Source of the DNA: Asaia bogorensis
GTDB taxonomy: Bacteria > Pseudomonadota > Alphaproteobacteria > Reyranellales > Reyranellaceae
Direction of reading: 5' to 3'
Assembly (NCBI GenBank): GCA_945905835.1
Contig: CAMDQJ010000017.1
Span: 1-44,537, forward strand
Length of the DNA stretch: 44,537 nt
In this document: in pieces, positions 1 through 7,866 of the stretch
How positions within the stretch are numbered: position 1 is the stretch's first letter
How the letters are laid out: every line of letters begins with the position of its first letter
Position numbers and translations under genes: made by a program
Notes under the pieces: model-generated
Told to the model about the DNA's origin: nothing
Seen by the model: only the letters and a program-made list of their open reading frames with translations
Database searches by the model: none

Positions 1-1121
1 GGCGCGCCCATCGAGGCGTCGGTATGGCCGCCCAGCGATACGTCGATGGTGGCGCCGACCCCCGCCTTGATCGCCTGCTGCACGGCGGCCGGGTCGTAGA
101 TCGTGCCGTAGGCGACGTTCTGGACATTGGCGTCGATCAGCGCCTGCAAGACGGGCGTGGTGTCGTTGTAGCCGCCGCCGCCCGGGTTGTCGGTGCCGTC
201 GGCGATGACCAGCGGGCCCTTCTTGCCGGCGCCTGCGCGGGCGGCGGCAATGCCGTCGGCGATCTGGCGATAGTCCGAAGAGCTCTCGTCGCGGCGCTTC
301 CAGATCTCGTCGAGAAGGGTCGCAGCAATCGTCTTGGCACGCGCCTCGGCGGCCGGCTCGTAGCTCACCGCCACCGACGGACCGGTGTAGGGAATGTCGG
401 ACCAGGTGAAACCCGCCTGGATGCTGACGACGTTGATGCCGGGCTCTGTTTCGTAGGTGTCGGCCTTGGCCAAACGGTCGCGCATCAGGCCGGGCTGCGT
501 CGTACGGCCATGGTCGGCGCCTTCCAGCATCGCCGGCTGCACTAAGAGGCAGCGCGGCTTCTTCTTGCCCTCCATCGCCGCCTGCGCAAGTGCTGCGGCC
601 TGCGCCGCGCGCTCGTAACCGTCGATATGCGGATAGGTGCGGTAACTGACGAGCGCATTGGCGTTCTTGGCCATCTTCGCCGTCGCGTTAGCGTGCAAGT
701 CGAGCGTCGCCAGGACCGGCACGTCGGGCCCGACCACGCCGCGCAGCGCCTCGAGCAGCGCGCCTTCGGCATCGTCCTCGGTCGCCGTGACCGCCGCCCC
801 ATGCAGCGAAAGACAGATGCCGTCGAGCTTGCCGGCTTTCTTCGCGGCACCGACGATCATGTCGCGGATCGTCTCCCAGCATTCCTTCGTGAGCCTGCCT
901 GACGGCGTGGCATTGGCCGCCCCACCCCACACCGGTTCCCGACCGTACTTGGCAACAGAGTCGATATAGCCACCGACCTCGTTTTTGGTCCCCGTGAAGC
1001 GCGGCACCATGGCCGCACCCTCGATCAGCCAGCGGCGGCGGTATTCGTCGAGCGTGGTCGGCAGCTTCGAGAAGGTGTTGGTCTCGTGCATGAACTGCGC
1101 GATCAGGACGCGGTACGCCAT
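1..1121 (-). CDS. M81 family metallopeptidase (MlrC-like), 3' end beyond the window
   Basis: N-terminal 373 residues of a microcystin-degradation-type (MlrC/DUF1485, M81) zinc metallopeptidase; the gene runs off the left edge. The start ATG at 1121 is followed by the family hallmark MHETNTFS near residue 12, then LSLHGAA and LDLHANAT segments typical of the metal-binding N-terminal domain, and VIADGTDNPGGGG near the domain junction. MlrC hydrolyses linearised peptide products in microcystin degraders, but most homologues in soil bacteria have no proven substrate. The gene follows the CMD-family gene with an 11-nt gap and is probably its operon partner. The family call is firm. A microcystin role is not implied, since mlrA and mlrB are not visible. 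Confidence 0.9.
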   Translation of the reverse strand, partial: MAYRVLIAQFMHETNTFSKLPTTLDEYRRRWLIEGAAMVPRFTGTKNEVGGYIDSVAKYGREPVWGGAANATPSGRLTKECWETIRDMIVGAAKKAGKLDGICLSLHGAAVTATEDDAEGALLEALRGVVGPDVPVLATLDLHANATAKMAKNANALVSYRTYPHIDGYERAAQAAALAQAAMEGKKKPRCLLVQPAMLEGADHGRTTQPGLMRDRLAKADTYETEPGINVVSIQAGFTWSDIPYTGPSVAVSYEPAAEARAKTIAATLLDEIWKRRDESSSDYRQIADGIAAARAGAGKKGPLVIADGTDNPGGGGYNDTTPVLQALIDANVQNVAYGTIYDPAAVQQAIKAGVGATIDVSLGGHTDASMGA

Positions 1122-1132
1122 CTTCCCCGCCC

Positions 1133-1681
1133 CTACAGCTTCGCCGTCTTCAGCCACTCGGCCTGGCCTTCCTCGCCGTCGACGCCGGTGGTTTCGAGCA
1201 GACGGCAGACCATCATGTAGTAGCCAATGGTGAGCGTGAGTTCGACCAGCGCGCCGCGACTCAGGAAGCCCTCGACCGGCTTCAGCGTCTTGTCCGAGGC
1301 GCGGACGTTGCGCACGACATCATCGGCGAAACGCAGCACGGCCTTCTCGTTGTCGGAAAACACCGGCGCCTCGATGGTGGCGTCGCGCAGGGCGGCGATC
1401 TTGTCCTCGCTGACGCCGGCTTCGCGGCCGATGCGTTCGTGCTGGAAGACCTCGTAGGCGGCGCGGCTGAGGCGGCCGACGCGGATGATGGCCAGCTCGC
1501 GCAGCACGGGATCGAGCTCGCAGCGGTAGAGCAGCGCATTGCCCATGCGGATGAAGCCTTTGATCCCGAATTCCGAGTTGGCGAGCATGCGGTAGATGTT
1601 CATGTGGGTGCCGAGCTTGCCTAAAAACTCGGCGTGCTTGCCCTTGGCCTTTTCGACTTCGTAGTACGGGATGCGCGACAT
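1133..1681 (-). CDS. Carboxymuconolactone decarboxylase / AhpD-like family protein
   Basis: A 182-residue all-helical protein of the CMD superfamily. The central segment ELAIIRVGRLSRAAYEVFQHERIGREAG matches in pattern the E-x(n)-H active region of CMD proteins; it has a His where AhpD peroxidases carry a CxxC pair, so classical AhpD alkylhydroperoxidase chemistry is unlikely. Such proteins are often linked to removal of reactive carbonyls or peroxides, and many are orphan enzymes. The start at 1681 has a good GGAGGG ribosome site. It lies 51 nt downstream of the ChrR-like gene and 11 nt upstream of the M81 gene, so it is probably part of the sigma-factor operon. The substrate is unknown. Confidence 0.85.
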   Translation of the reverse strand: MSRIPYYEVEKAKGKHAEFLGKLGTHMNIYRMLANSEFGIKGFIRMGNALLYRCELDPVLRELAIIRVGRLSRAAYEVFQHERIGREAGVSEDKIAALRDATIEAPVFSDNEKAVLRFADDVVRNVRASDKTLKPVEGFLSRGALVELTLTIGYYMMVCRLLETTGVDGEEGQAEWLKTAKL

Positions 1682-1732
1682 GGATTGCCCTCCAGGCCGT
1701 CGAGCCTGAAGGCAACCGGTTTGGCGGTCAAA

Positions 1733-2383
1733 TCAGATGTAGCCGCGCCTTACCAGCGGGTTCAGCAGGCGCCCGACCGGCCCCGTCAGCATGATCGGAT
1801 TGTCGAGCACGATCAGGGCGATGCAGGGCTCGCCCGGGTCGGCAATCGGCCGGTGTTCATCGCCGGGACCGACGGCGAAATCGCCCGGACCGTAGTTGCC
1901 GGTCTCGTCGGTGAAGCCGCTTTGCAGAACGACGGTGAACTCCTCGCCGCGATGGCGATGCATCGGCAGGCCGTGGCCCGGCGCCAGGCGCAGCAGCGAC
2001 ACGCGGTGTGCATCGGCAGCCATGCTGAGCCGCATCTCGTCGAAGCCGCCGAACTTGCGACGCCAGCCACCGGCGCCGTGCAGGTAGCGATGCCGCGGGC
2101 GAGGCGCCCATGCGAACTCTCCAGAGAGAGGCGCTGCAACCGGACGAGGTTCGACGGCCACGCGGTCGATGCTCGCCATCGCCCGTGCCAATTCCGTGTC
2201 GTCCAGCGCTATATCGGCTTCGGCCTCGAGCAGCGCGCCGCCGAGTGCGCCCAGCCGGTCGACGGCGCGACGGGCGGCCGGATCGAGGACGACATGCAGC
2301 GACACGGCCAGCGCCGGCCCTTCGGCCAGGGCACCGGCGGCGTAGTCGAGCAGCAGTTCCTCAGGGGCCGTATGGCGGCTCAT
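1733..2383 (-). CDS. ChrR-like cupin anti-sigma factor lacking the zinc-finger cysteines
   Basis: A 216-residue protein with the two-part layout of ChrR, the zinc anti-sigma factor that holds RpoE inactive until singlet oxygen appears. The N-terminal anti-sigma domain (about 1-85) begins with H4 and the APEELLLDYAAGALAEG segment typical of ChrR. The C-terminal cupin (about 105-195) keeps all four expected metal ligands, H142, H144, E148 and H177. In the N-terminal zinc site, however, the usual H-x3-C-x2-C reads H30-VVL-D34-PA-A37, so both cysteines are gone. The gene overlaps the ECF sigma gene by four bases (ATGA), which fixes the start and the pairing. It may bind its sigma factor without zinc, or may have lost inhibition. 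Family call firm; activity uncertain. Confidence 0.88.
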   Translation of the reverse strand: MSRHTAPEELLLDYAAGALAEGPALAVSLHVVLDPAARRAVDRLGALGGALLEAEADIALDDTELARAMASIDRVAVEPRPVAAPLSGEFAWAPRPRHRYLHGAGGWRRKFGGFDEMRLSMAADAHRVSLLRLAPGHGLPMHRHRGEEFTVVLQSGFTDETGNYGPGDFAVGPGDEHRPIADPGEPCIALIVLDNPIMLTGPVGRLLNPLVRRGYI

Positions 2384-2940
2384 GGCTCGTCTTCTTTCTC
2401 CAACGCTTCCCGCAAGCGGCCGAGGGCGAGCCGAATACGGGATTTCACGGTCCCCAGCGGCAGGCCCAGCTCCTGGGCGATGACCGTATAAGTCTTGTCC
2501 TCGAAAAAGGCCTTCCAGATCACGACCAGCTGGTCGCCCGAAAGGTCGCCTAAAAGCTCTTTCACCCGGTCATACGTCTGTTCCGCTGCAGCGGATGTAT
2601 CGGCATCGGCGACCTCCGGGGCGAAGGCGAGCAGCCAGTCCTCGGGATCGATCGCCGGCCGGGTGCCGCGCCGGATCAGGTCGATGCGCTTGTTGCGCGC
2701 GATGGTGAAGATCCAGGTCGCCGCCGAGGCCCTGTTGCGATCGAAGCTCGCCGCCTTGCGCCACACCAGGATCAGGGCTTCCTGGGCCACTTCCTGCGCG
2801 GCCTCCGCATCGGCACCGCCACGCATTAAGAAGGCTTTTACCCACGGCGCGAAGTGCCGGAAGAGCGCGGCGAAGGCCACGCGGTCCTGCCGCGCGGCGA
2901 TGGCCTCGATCAGTTCGGCGGCTTCTTCCGCACTCAGCAT
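2380..2940 (-). CDS. ECF RNA polymerase sigma factor (RpoE/ChrR-partner type)
   Basis: A 186-residue group IV sigma factor. Region 2 spans about residues 22-90 (DPxD-like helix, ATWIFTIARNKRIDLIRR at its end) and region 4 about 125-180, with the helix-turn-helix TYTVIAQELGLPLGTVKSRIRLALGRL. The overlapping downstream ChrR-like gene places it near the ECF11 group, which in Rhodobacter responds to singlet oxygen. It starts four bases after the M20 peptidase stop codon, so it is probably transcribed with that peptidase. I did not find a convincing ECF11-type promoter (TGATCC with a downstream TA-rich -10) directly ahead of this gene or the peptidase, so autoregulation is not shown. Family call is secure. 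Confidence 0.93.
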   Translation of the reverse strand: MLSAEEAAELIEAIAARQDRVAFAALFRHFAPWVKAFLMRGGADAEAAQEVAQEALILVWRKAASFDRNRASAATWIFTIARNKRIDLIRRGTRPAIDPEDWLLAFAPEVADADTSAAAEQTYDRVKELLGDLSGDQLVVIWKAFFEDKTYTVIAQELGLPLGTVKSRIRLALGRLREALEKEDEP

Positions 2941-2944
2941 TGGT

Positions 2945-4339
2945 TCAACGCGGCCGGCCCTCGGCGCCGAGATCCCAGAAGATGCCGGTCATCAGCCGCA
3001 GCCCGTCACGCGCCACCGGTCCCAGTAGGTGTTCGTTGGGCGCATGCTGCGAGCAGGCGGCGTAGGAATGCGGCACCCACACGGTCGGCATGCCCAGGAT
3101 GTCGGTAAAAACCTCGTTGGGCAGCGAGCCGCCGAGATTGGGCAGCATGTTGGGCTTCTGGCCGCCGGTCTTTTCGATCGAGCCCGCCGCGAACTTCGCC
3201 CAGGGGTTTTCCGGGTCAAGGCGCGTGGCATTCATGATCACGTCGCGCGCCGGTTCGATCTCGATGGCGCCAAAACCGTGCTTGTCGAGATGGCGCTTGA
3301 GCGGCGGCAGGATCTGGTGCGGATCGGTGCCGACGACGAAGCGCAGCTGGCAATAGGCGATGGCGCTGGGTGGGATGGCGTTGACCGGGCGGTCGGGATT
3401 GCCGGTCTTGAAGGCCAGGACCTCGAAGCTATTCCAGCCGAAGACGCGCTCGACCGGCGTCAGCGACTTCTCGCCCCAGTCCTCGTTGATCTCCGGCGCG
3501 CCCTCGCCGGCGTCGACATGGGCGTCGGCCAGGGCCGCGCGCACCGAATTGGTCAGCGTCTTGGGCCGCCACTCCGGCACTTTTATCTGGCCGCGCTCGT
3601 CGGTGATGGTGGCCAGCGCATGCGCCATGATGATGCCGGGGTTGGCCAGAAGGCCGCCCCAGTTGCCGGAATGATGGCCGCCCTCGCGCAGCGTGAGCTT
3701 GAGATTGAAGTTCATGGTGCCGCGGGTGCCACCGAAGATGGTCGGGCGGCGATGGTCGAGCCGAGGACCGTCGGAACCGATCAGCGCATCGGCCTTGAGG
3801 GCGGCCTTGTTGGCTTTGCAGAAATCGGCGAGGCCGGGCGAGCCGGTTTCCTCGCCTGTTTCGATCAGGATGGTCGAGTTGAAACCGAGCGAGCCGCGCT
3901 CCTCAAGCACGCAGGCAAGGGCTGCGATGTTGATGGTGTGCTGGCCCTTGTTGTCGGCGGTGCCGCGGCCATACATCTTGTCGCCCTCGACCACGATCTT
4001 CCACGGCGACAGCCCTGCCCGCCACTGGTCCTCCTGGCCGCGGATCACATCGCCATGTCCGTACGTCAGAACGGTCGGCTTGGCGGCATCTTCTATCCGG
4101 CGGGCGATCAGGAACGGGCCGTATTCGCTGCGCGGATTGGGGAAAACGGCGCAGTCGTAGCCGAGCTTGGTGAGCGAGTCGGTCATCTCGCCGGAGACGT
4201 ATTGCTGCAGGGCGGGCATCGAGCCCTCTTCCTGGCTGGTCGTGGGAATAGCCACCCGGCGCTGCAGCTCGGCCAGAAAGCCGCCGCCGTCGAAATACTT
4301 CTCTGCACGCCCGATGGCGCCGTCCCTTGTGCCGGTCAT
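2945..4339 (-). CDS. M20 family metallopeptidase (dipeptidase/deacylase type)
   Basis: A 464-residue di-zinc hydrolase of the M20/ArgE/DapE/CPG2 superfamily. The metal and catalytic motifs are in order: YGHGDV (His, Asp), GRGTADNKGQ (bridging Asp), ETGEETGS (catalytic Glu-Glu), GSDGP (Asp) and a C-terminal SQHAPNEH His. The lid/dimerisation domain lies between GTRGTMNF and about residue 350. The open frame extends upstream without a stop, but the ATG at 4339 is chosen because homology begins there and AGGA lies just ahead. It is the probable first gene of the sigma-factor operon and is divergent from the Fe-ADH at 4397. The substrate could be a dipeptide, an N-acyl amino acid or a carbamoyl compound; the sequence does not decide. 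Confidence 0.88.
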   Translation of the reverse strand: MTGTRDGAIGRAEKYFDGGGFLAELQRRVAIPTTSQEEGSMPALQQYVSGEMTDSLTKLGYDCAVFPNPRSEYGPFLIARRIEDAAKPTVLTYGHGDVIRGQEDQWRAGLSPWKIVVEGDKMYGRGTADNKGQHTINIAALACVLEERGSLGFNSTILIETGEETGSPGLADFCKANKAALKADALIGSDGPRLDHRRPTIFGGTRGTMNFNLKLTLREGGHHSGNWGGLLANPGIIMAHALATITDERGQIKVPEWRPKTLTNSVRAALADAHVDAGEGAPEINEDWGEKSLTPVERVFGWNSFEVLAFKTGNPDRPVNAIPPSAIAYCQLRFVVGTDPHQILPPLKRHLDKHGFGAIEIEPARDVIMNATRLDPENPWAKFAAGSIEKTGGQKPNMLPNLGGSLPNEVFTDILGMPTVWVPHSYAACSQHAPNEHLLGPVARDGLRLMTGIFWDLGAEGRPR

Positions 4340-4396
4340 GTTTTCCTGTCCTCTTCGCCGCCACGATAGCAAAATATCGCCTCCGGGGAGGACACA
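4340..4396. promoter_or_regulatory. Divergent intergenic region with a short inverted repeat
   Basis: This 57-bp gap separates the divergent M20 peptidase and Fe-ADH genes and should carry both promoters. It contains a 5-bp inverted repeat, CGATA (4364-4368) and TATCG (4375-4379), with a 6-nt A-rich spacer. This could be an operator, but the arms are too short for confidence. A GGGGAGGA ribosome site precedes the Fe-ADH start. Confidence 0.3.
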
Positions 4397-5542
4397 ATGC
4401 TGACATCGGGACGCGTCGTTTTCACCAAGATGGAAGAAGTGAGCTATGGCCGGCCGGCAGCCCAGGCCGCGGCCGAGCTGGTGAAGAACCTGGGCGCCGA
4501 GCGCGTGTTCCTGATGGTGAGCGGCACGCTCAATCGCGAGACCGACGAGGTCGAGAAGGTTCGCCGTGCGCTCGGCAACAAATGCGTCGGCACTTTCGAC
4601 AAGATGCCGGCGCATTCGCCGCGCTCGGCGATCGTCGCCGCCGCCAGCCAGGCACGCGAAGCCCGCGCCGACCTGATCGTGACGCTGGGCGGCGGCTCGA
4701 TCACCGACGGCGCCAAGGCCGTCCAGCTCTGCCTCGCCAACGACGTCCGCACCGTCGAGGGCATGGACAGGATCCAGGGCGCCACCGACGTGAAGCCGCC
4801 GACGGTGCGGCAGATCTCGATCCCGACCACGCTCTCGGCCGGCGAGTTCTCCGGCCTGGCCGGCGTCACCAACGAGGCGACCCGGGTGAAGGAGATGTTC
4901 CGCCATCCGCTCACCATCCCGCAGGCCGTGATCCTCGATCCCGAGGTCACGCGCCACACGCCGATGTGGCTATTCCTCTCCACCGGCATCCGCGCCGTCG
5001 ATCATTGCGTCGAGGGCGTGTGCTCCAACGAATCGATGGAATTCACCAACGCCTCGGCGCTGCACGGTCTCGCGCTGCTGACCCGCGGCCTGCCGCGTGT
5101 AAAAGCCGACCCGACCGACATGAAGGCGCGGCTCGATTGCCAGACCGGCTCGTGGCTGTCGATGGGCGGCCTGGCCGCCGGCGTGCCGATGGGTGCGAGC
5201 CACGGCATCGGCTACGTGCTGGGTGCCGTCTTCGACATTCCGCACGGCCATACCTCCTGCATCATGCTGCCGTCGGTGATGCGCTGGAATAAATCCGCTA
5301 ACGCCGACCGCCAGGCGCTGATCGCGTCAGCCATGGGTCATCCCGGCAAGGACGCCGGCGACGTGCTCGACGACTTCATTCGCGGCCTCGGCATGCCGCG
5401 CAGCCTGTCCGAGGTGAAGGTCGGCAAGGAGAATTTCGACCGCATCGCCGCGCAGGCGATGGGCACGCCCTGGGTGCCGCGCAACCCGCGCCCGATCCCG
5501 GGACCGGCGCAGGTGAAAGAAATCCTGGAACTCGCGGCCTAG
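4397..5542 (+). CDS. Iron-containing-type alcohol dehydrogenase (maleylacetate-reductase-like subgroup)
   Basis: A 381-residue group III dehydrogenase. The N-terminal Rossmann-like half carries the NAD(P)-binding GGGSITD (98-104) and SIPTTLSAGEFS; the helical C-terminal half carries SHGIGYVLGA (H269) and FDIPHGHTSC (H283, H285). The first metal ligand, Asp in the GMDxxxH motif of FucO-type enzymes, aligns with R199 (GIRAVDHCVEG). Metal binding may therefore differ, as in maleylacetate reductases, which work without iron. The gene stands alone on its strand and converges on the ureohydrolase gene, the two stops sharing the CTAG at 5539-5542. Probable role: NAD(P)H-linked oxidoreduction of a small alcohol, aldehyde or maleylacetate-type substrate; no aromatic-ring pathway genes lie nearby. 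Confidence 0.85.
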   Translation: MLTSGRVVFTKMEEVSYGRPAAQAAAELVKNLGAERVFLMVSGTLNRETDEVEKVRRALGNKCVGTFDKMPAHSPRSAIVAAASQAREARADLIVTLGGGSITDGAKAVQLCLANDVRTVEGMDRIQGATDVKPPTVRQISIPTTLSAGEFSGLAGVTNEATRVKEMFRHPLTIPQAVILDPEVTRHTPMWLFLSTGIRAVDHCVEGVCSNESMEFTNASALHGLALLTRGLPRVKADPTDMKARLDCQTGSWLSMGGLAAGVPMGASHGIGYVLGAVFDIPHGHTSCIMLPSVMRWNKSANADRQALIASAMGHPGKDAGDVLDDFIRGLGMPRSLSEVKVGKENFDRIAAQAMGTPWVPRNPRPIPGPAQVKEILELAA

Positions 5543-6501
5543 AGCCGGCCCTTCCGCTTAGCGACCGCCTCGGCCAGAAGGCAGAGGATCTCCCACATCA
5601 TGGTGACACCGACGAGCGCGGTGTTGCCGCTCATGTCGAAGGGCGGCGAGACTTCGACGACGTCGCCTCCGACCAGGTTCAGCCCGCGCAAGCCGCGCAG
5701 TATGCGCTGGGCCTCGTGCGGCGTGTAGCCGCCGATCTCGGGCGTTCCCGTCCCCGGCGCGTAAGCCGGATCGAGGCCATCGACGTCGAAGCTGACATAG
5801 GTCGGGCCGCTGCCGACGACGCGGCGCGCCTCGGCGATCACCTTGTCGACGCCCAGCTCGAAATATTCCTCGATGGTGATGACGCGCATGCCCTGCTCGC
5901 GCGCCCAGTCGTTGTCGTCGGCCTTGTAGAGCGAACCGCGGATGCCGATCTGGACCACGCGCTTGGGATCGAGCAGGCCCTCCTCGACGGCGCGGCGGAA
6001 CGGCGTGCCGTGGGTGTATTTGTAGCCGCCGAAATAGGTGTCCCAGGTGTCGCTATAGGCGTCGAAATGCACCATGCCGAGCGCACCGCCCTTCGCAATC
6101 GCCCGCATGATCGGCAGCGTGATGAGATGATCGCCGCCGGCCGACAGCGGCACCGTTCCCGCCGCATGGACCTTGGCGAAATACTTTTCGATGCGAACCA
6201 GCAAATCCTCGAGGCTGGCGGGATTGACCGAGGCATCGCCGAGATCGCCGCACTTCGCCAGTTCGTAGGGTGCCACACCAGTTACGTGATGGACGCGCCG
6301 CATCATGGTCGAGAGGTCGCGCATCTGGCGAGGGCCGTGGCGCGCGCCGGGGCGGTTGGTGGTGCCGCCGTCCCACGGTACGCCGACCATGCCGATCTCG
6401 ACCTCGGCGGGATCGCGGAACACCGGCAGGCGCATGAACGTCGCGACATCGCCGAAGCGCGGGACGACCGTGCCGGAGACCGGCTGGGGAAAATCGGTCA
6501 T
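5539..6501 (-). CDS. Ureohydrolase (agmatinase/guanidinobutyrase family) with His-to-Tyr change in the manganese site
   Basis: A 320-residue arginase/agmatinase-fold protein. Such enzymes use two Mn ions to release urea from guanidino compounds. The expected ligands are GGDH (H125), the HFDAxxD loop (D147, D151) and SFDVDGLDP (D239, D241), with E255 in GTGTPE closing the site. The second ligand in the loop, His in the family's DAHxD, is Tyr149 here (HFDAYSDTWD). TAT versus CAT is one transition, so this may be a recent mutation, an altered metal site, or a sequence error. The start overlaps the aminotransferase stop by four bases (ATGA), so the two are translationally coupled. A guanidino acid or agmatine-like substrate is plausible; activity is uncertain. 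Confidence 0.88.
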   Translation of the reverse strand: MTDFPQPVSGTVVPRFGDVATFMRLPVFRDPAEVEIGMVGVPWDGGTTNRPGARHGPRQMRDLSTMMRRVHHVTGVAPYELAKCGDLGDASVNPASLEDLLVRIEKYFAKVHAAGTVPLSAGGDHLITLPIMRAIAKGGALGMVHFDAYSDTWDTYFGGYKYTHGTPFRRAVEEGLLDPKRVVQIGIRGSLYKADDNDWAREQGMRVITIEEYFELGVDKVIAEARRVVGSGPTYVSFDVDGLDPAYAPGTGTPEIGGYTPHEAQRILRGLRGLNLVGGDVVEVSPPFDMSGNTALVGVTMMWEILCLLAEAVAKRKGRL

Positions 6502-7835
6502 TTCGGCTTGAGCAACGCCTTGCGCGCCGTGACGAATTCCTCGACCGCCGCGGCGAACTTGTCGGCCTCGGCATCGCCGATCATGAGGTTGAGCGCCACG
6601 AAGCCGCGCCGGGCAATCCAGATTCCCGCAGCCATCATGTCGAAGAAGAACAGCTCCTTGGCGTCCTGGTTCGAGGTCGCGATATCGGCTGCGGTGCGGA
6701 TCGGCCGATCGGTGGCATGCGCCGACATCATCGAGCCGATGCCGGAGAACTGGAACGCCACCTTGTGCTGGGCGCAGATCGCGTTCAGCCGGCCGCGCAG
6801 ATTCTCGCCGCGCTCGTTCAGCTCCTTGGCTGCCGCCGGTGTGTAGACCTCGCCATAGCCCGCGACGCCTGCCGCCATGGTAAGCGCGTTGTTGTTGAAG
6901 GTGCCGGCATGCGGCAGGTGGTCGGGCTTGGTCGGGTCGAACAGCTCCATGATCTCGCGCCTGCCGCCGAAGGCGCCGAACGACATGCCGCCGCCGATGT
7001 ATTTGCCGAGCGTCGTCATGTCGGGAATGACGCCGTACTTTTCCTGCAACCCGCCCGGCGAGAGCCGCGAGGTCATGACCTCGTCGAAGATCATGGTGAT
7101 GCCGCGCGCCTTGGTCTCCTCGCGGATCATCTTGAGGAACGGCACGTCGCCCGGCAGGCAGCCGTGGCTGCCCTGCATCGGCTCGAGCAGGACGGCGAAC
7201 AGCTCCTCGCCATGCTTGGCCAGCAGCGCGCGCGTGCCCTCAACGTCGTTGTAGGGCGCCACGATGTATTCGTAGGGAATGTTGACCGGGCTGCCGCCGC
7301 TCACGAAATAGAGCACGCCGCCGTGATAGCCGCCGTGGAACACCATGACCTTGGTGGCTTTGGTCCGCCCCTTGCGCTGCGCGAAGACGCGCGCGCCGGC
7401 CAGCGCCATGACGTTGCCCTCGGTGCCCGAGTTGGTGAAGCGGATCAGGTCGATCGACGGCATGCGATCGGCGACCAGCTTGGAAAGCTTGGCCTCGTTC
7501 TCGTTGCGGCCGCCGTAGTTCCAGCCGTGATTGAGTGCGCGGTCGATGGCGGCGCGGATCACCGGATGGGAGTGGCCGTAGATGCCGGCGGTATATTCGC
7601 CCAGCACGTCGATGTACTCGTGGCCGTCGGCGTCCCATAGGCGGCAGCCCCCGCCGCGCACCACCGTCAGCGGAAACGGCGAGGTATGCAGCGTCGTGCG
7701 CGTGTTGCCGCCGGGCATGGCGTGCAGCGCCTCGCCATGGCGCGCGAAGCTTTTGGGATTGGCGTCGCTATAGGTTTGGCGCGCTTCGACCAGCGCGGAT
7801 TGCATGTCGCTGTTGACCAGGGCGGTATCGGGCAC
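6498..7835 (-). CDS. Class III PLP-dependent aminotransferase / glutamate-1-semialdehyde-aminomutase-like
   Basis: A 445-residue fold-type I PLP enzyme. It has the class III features: substrate-entry segment MPGGNTRTT, FTNSGTEGNVMAL (phosphate loop), HGGYHGG, IFDEVMTSRL (D251, which contacts the pyridine nitrogen) and the Schiff-base lysine K278 in TLGKYIGGG. It resembles HemL in overall layout, but its place in a transport/catabolic operon argues against tetrapyrrole synthesis. Coupling to the ureohydrolase suggests transamination of an omega-amino acid or diamine released from a guanidino compound. PbfA, a related lyase known from AEP clusters, also belongs to this fold, but I see no residue that separates the alternatives. 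Confidence 0.85.
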   Translation of the reverse strand: MPDTALVNSDMQSALVEARQTYSDANPKSFARHGEALHAMPGGNTRTTLHTSPFPLTVVRGGGCRLWDADGHEYIDVLGEYTAGIYGHSHPVIRAAIDRALNHGWNYGGRNENEAKLSKLVADRMPSIDLIRFTNSGTEGNVMALAGARVFAQRKGRTKATKVMVFHGGYHGGVLYFVSGGSPVNIPYEYIVAPYNDVEGTRALLAKHGEELFAVLLEPMQGSHGCLPGDVPFLKMIREETKARGITMIFDEVMTSRLSPGGLQEKYGVIPDMTTLGKYIGGGMSFGAFGGRREIMELFDPTKPDHLPHAGTFNNNALTMAAGVAGYGEVYTPAAAKELNERGENLRGRLNAICAQHKVAFQFSGIGSMMSAHATDRPIRTAADIATSNQDAKELFFFDMMAAGIWIARRGFVALNLMIGDAEADKFAAAVEEFVTARKALLKPK

Positions 7836-7866
7836 GGGCGTCTCCTTCGGCGAGGCCCCGACCCTA

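Noticed and set aside
1-1121. Microcystin degradation locus
   Set aside because: Only an MlrC-type gene is present; M81 proteins are widespread in bacteria with no microcystin link.
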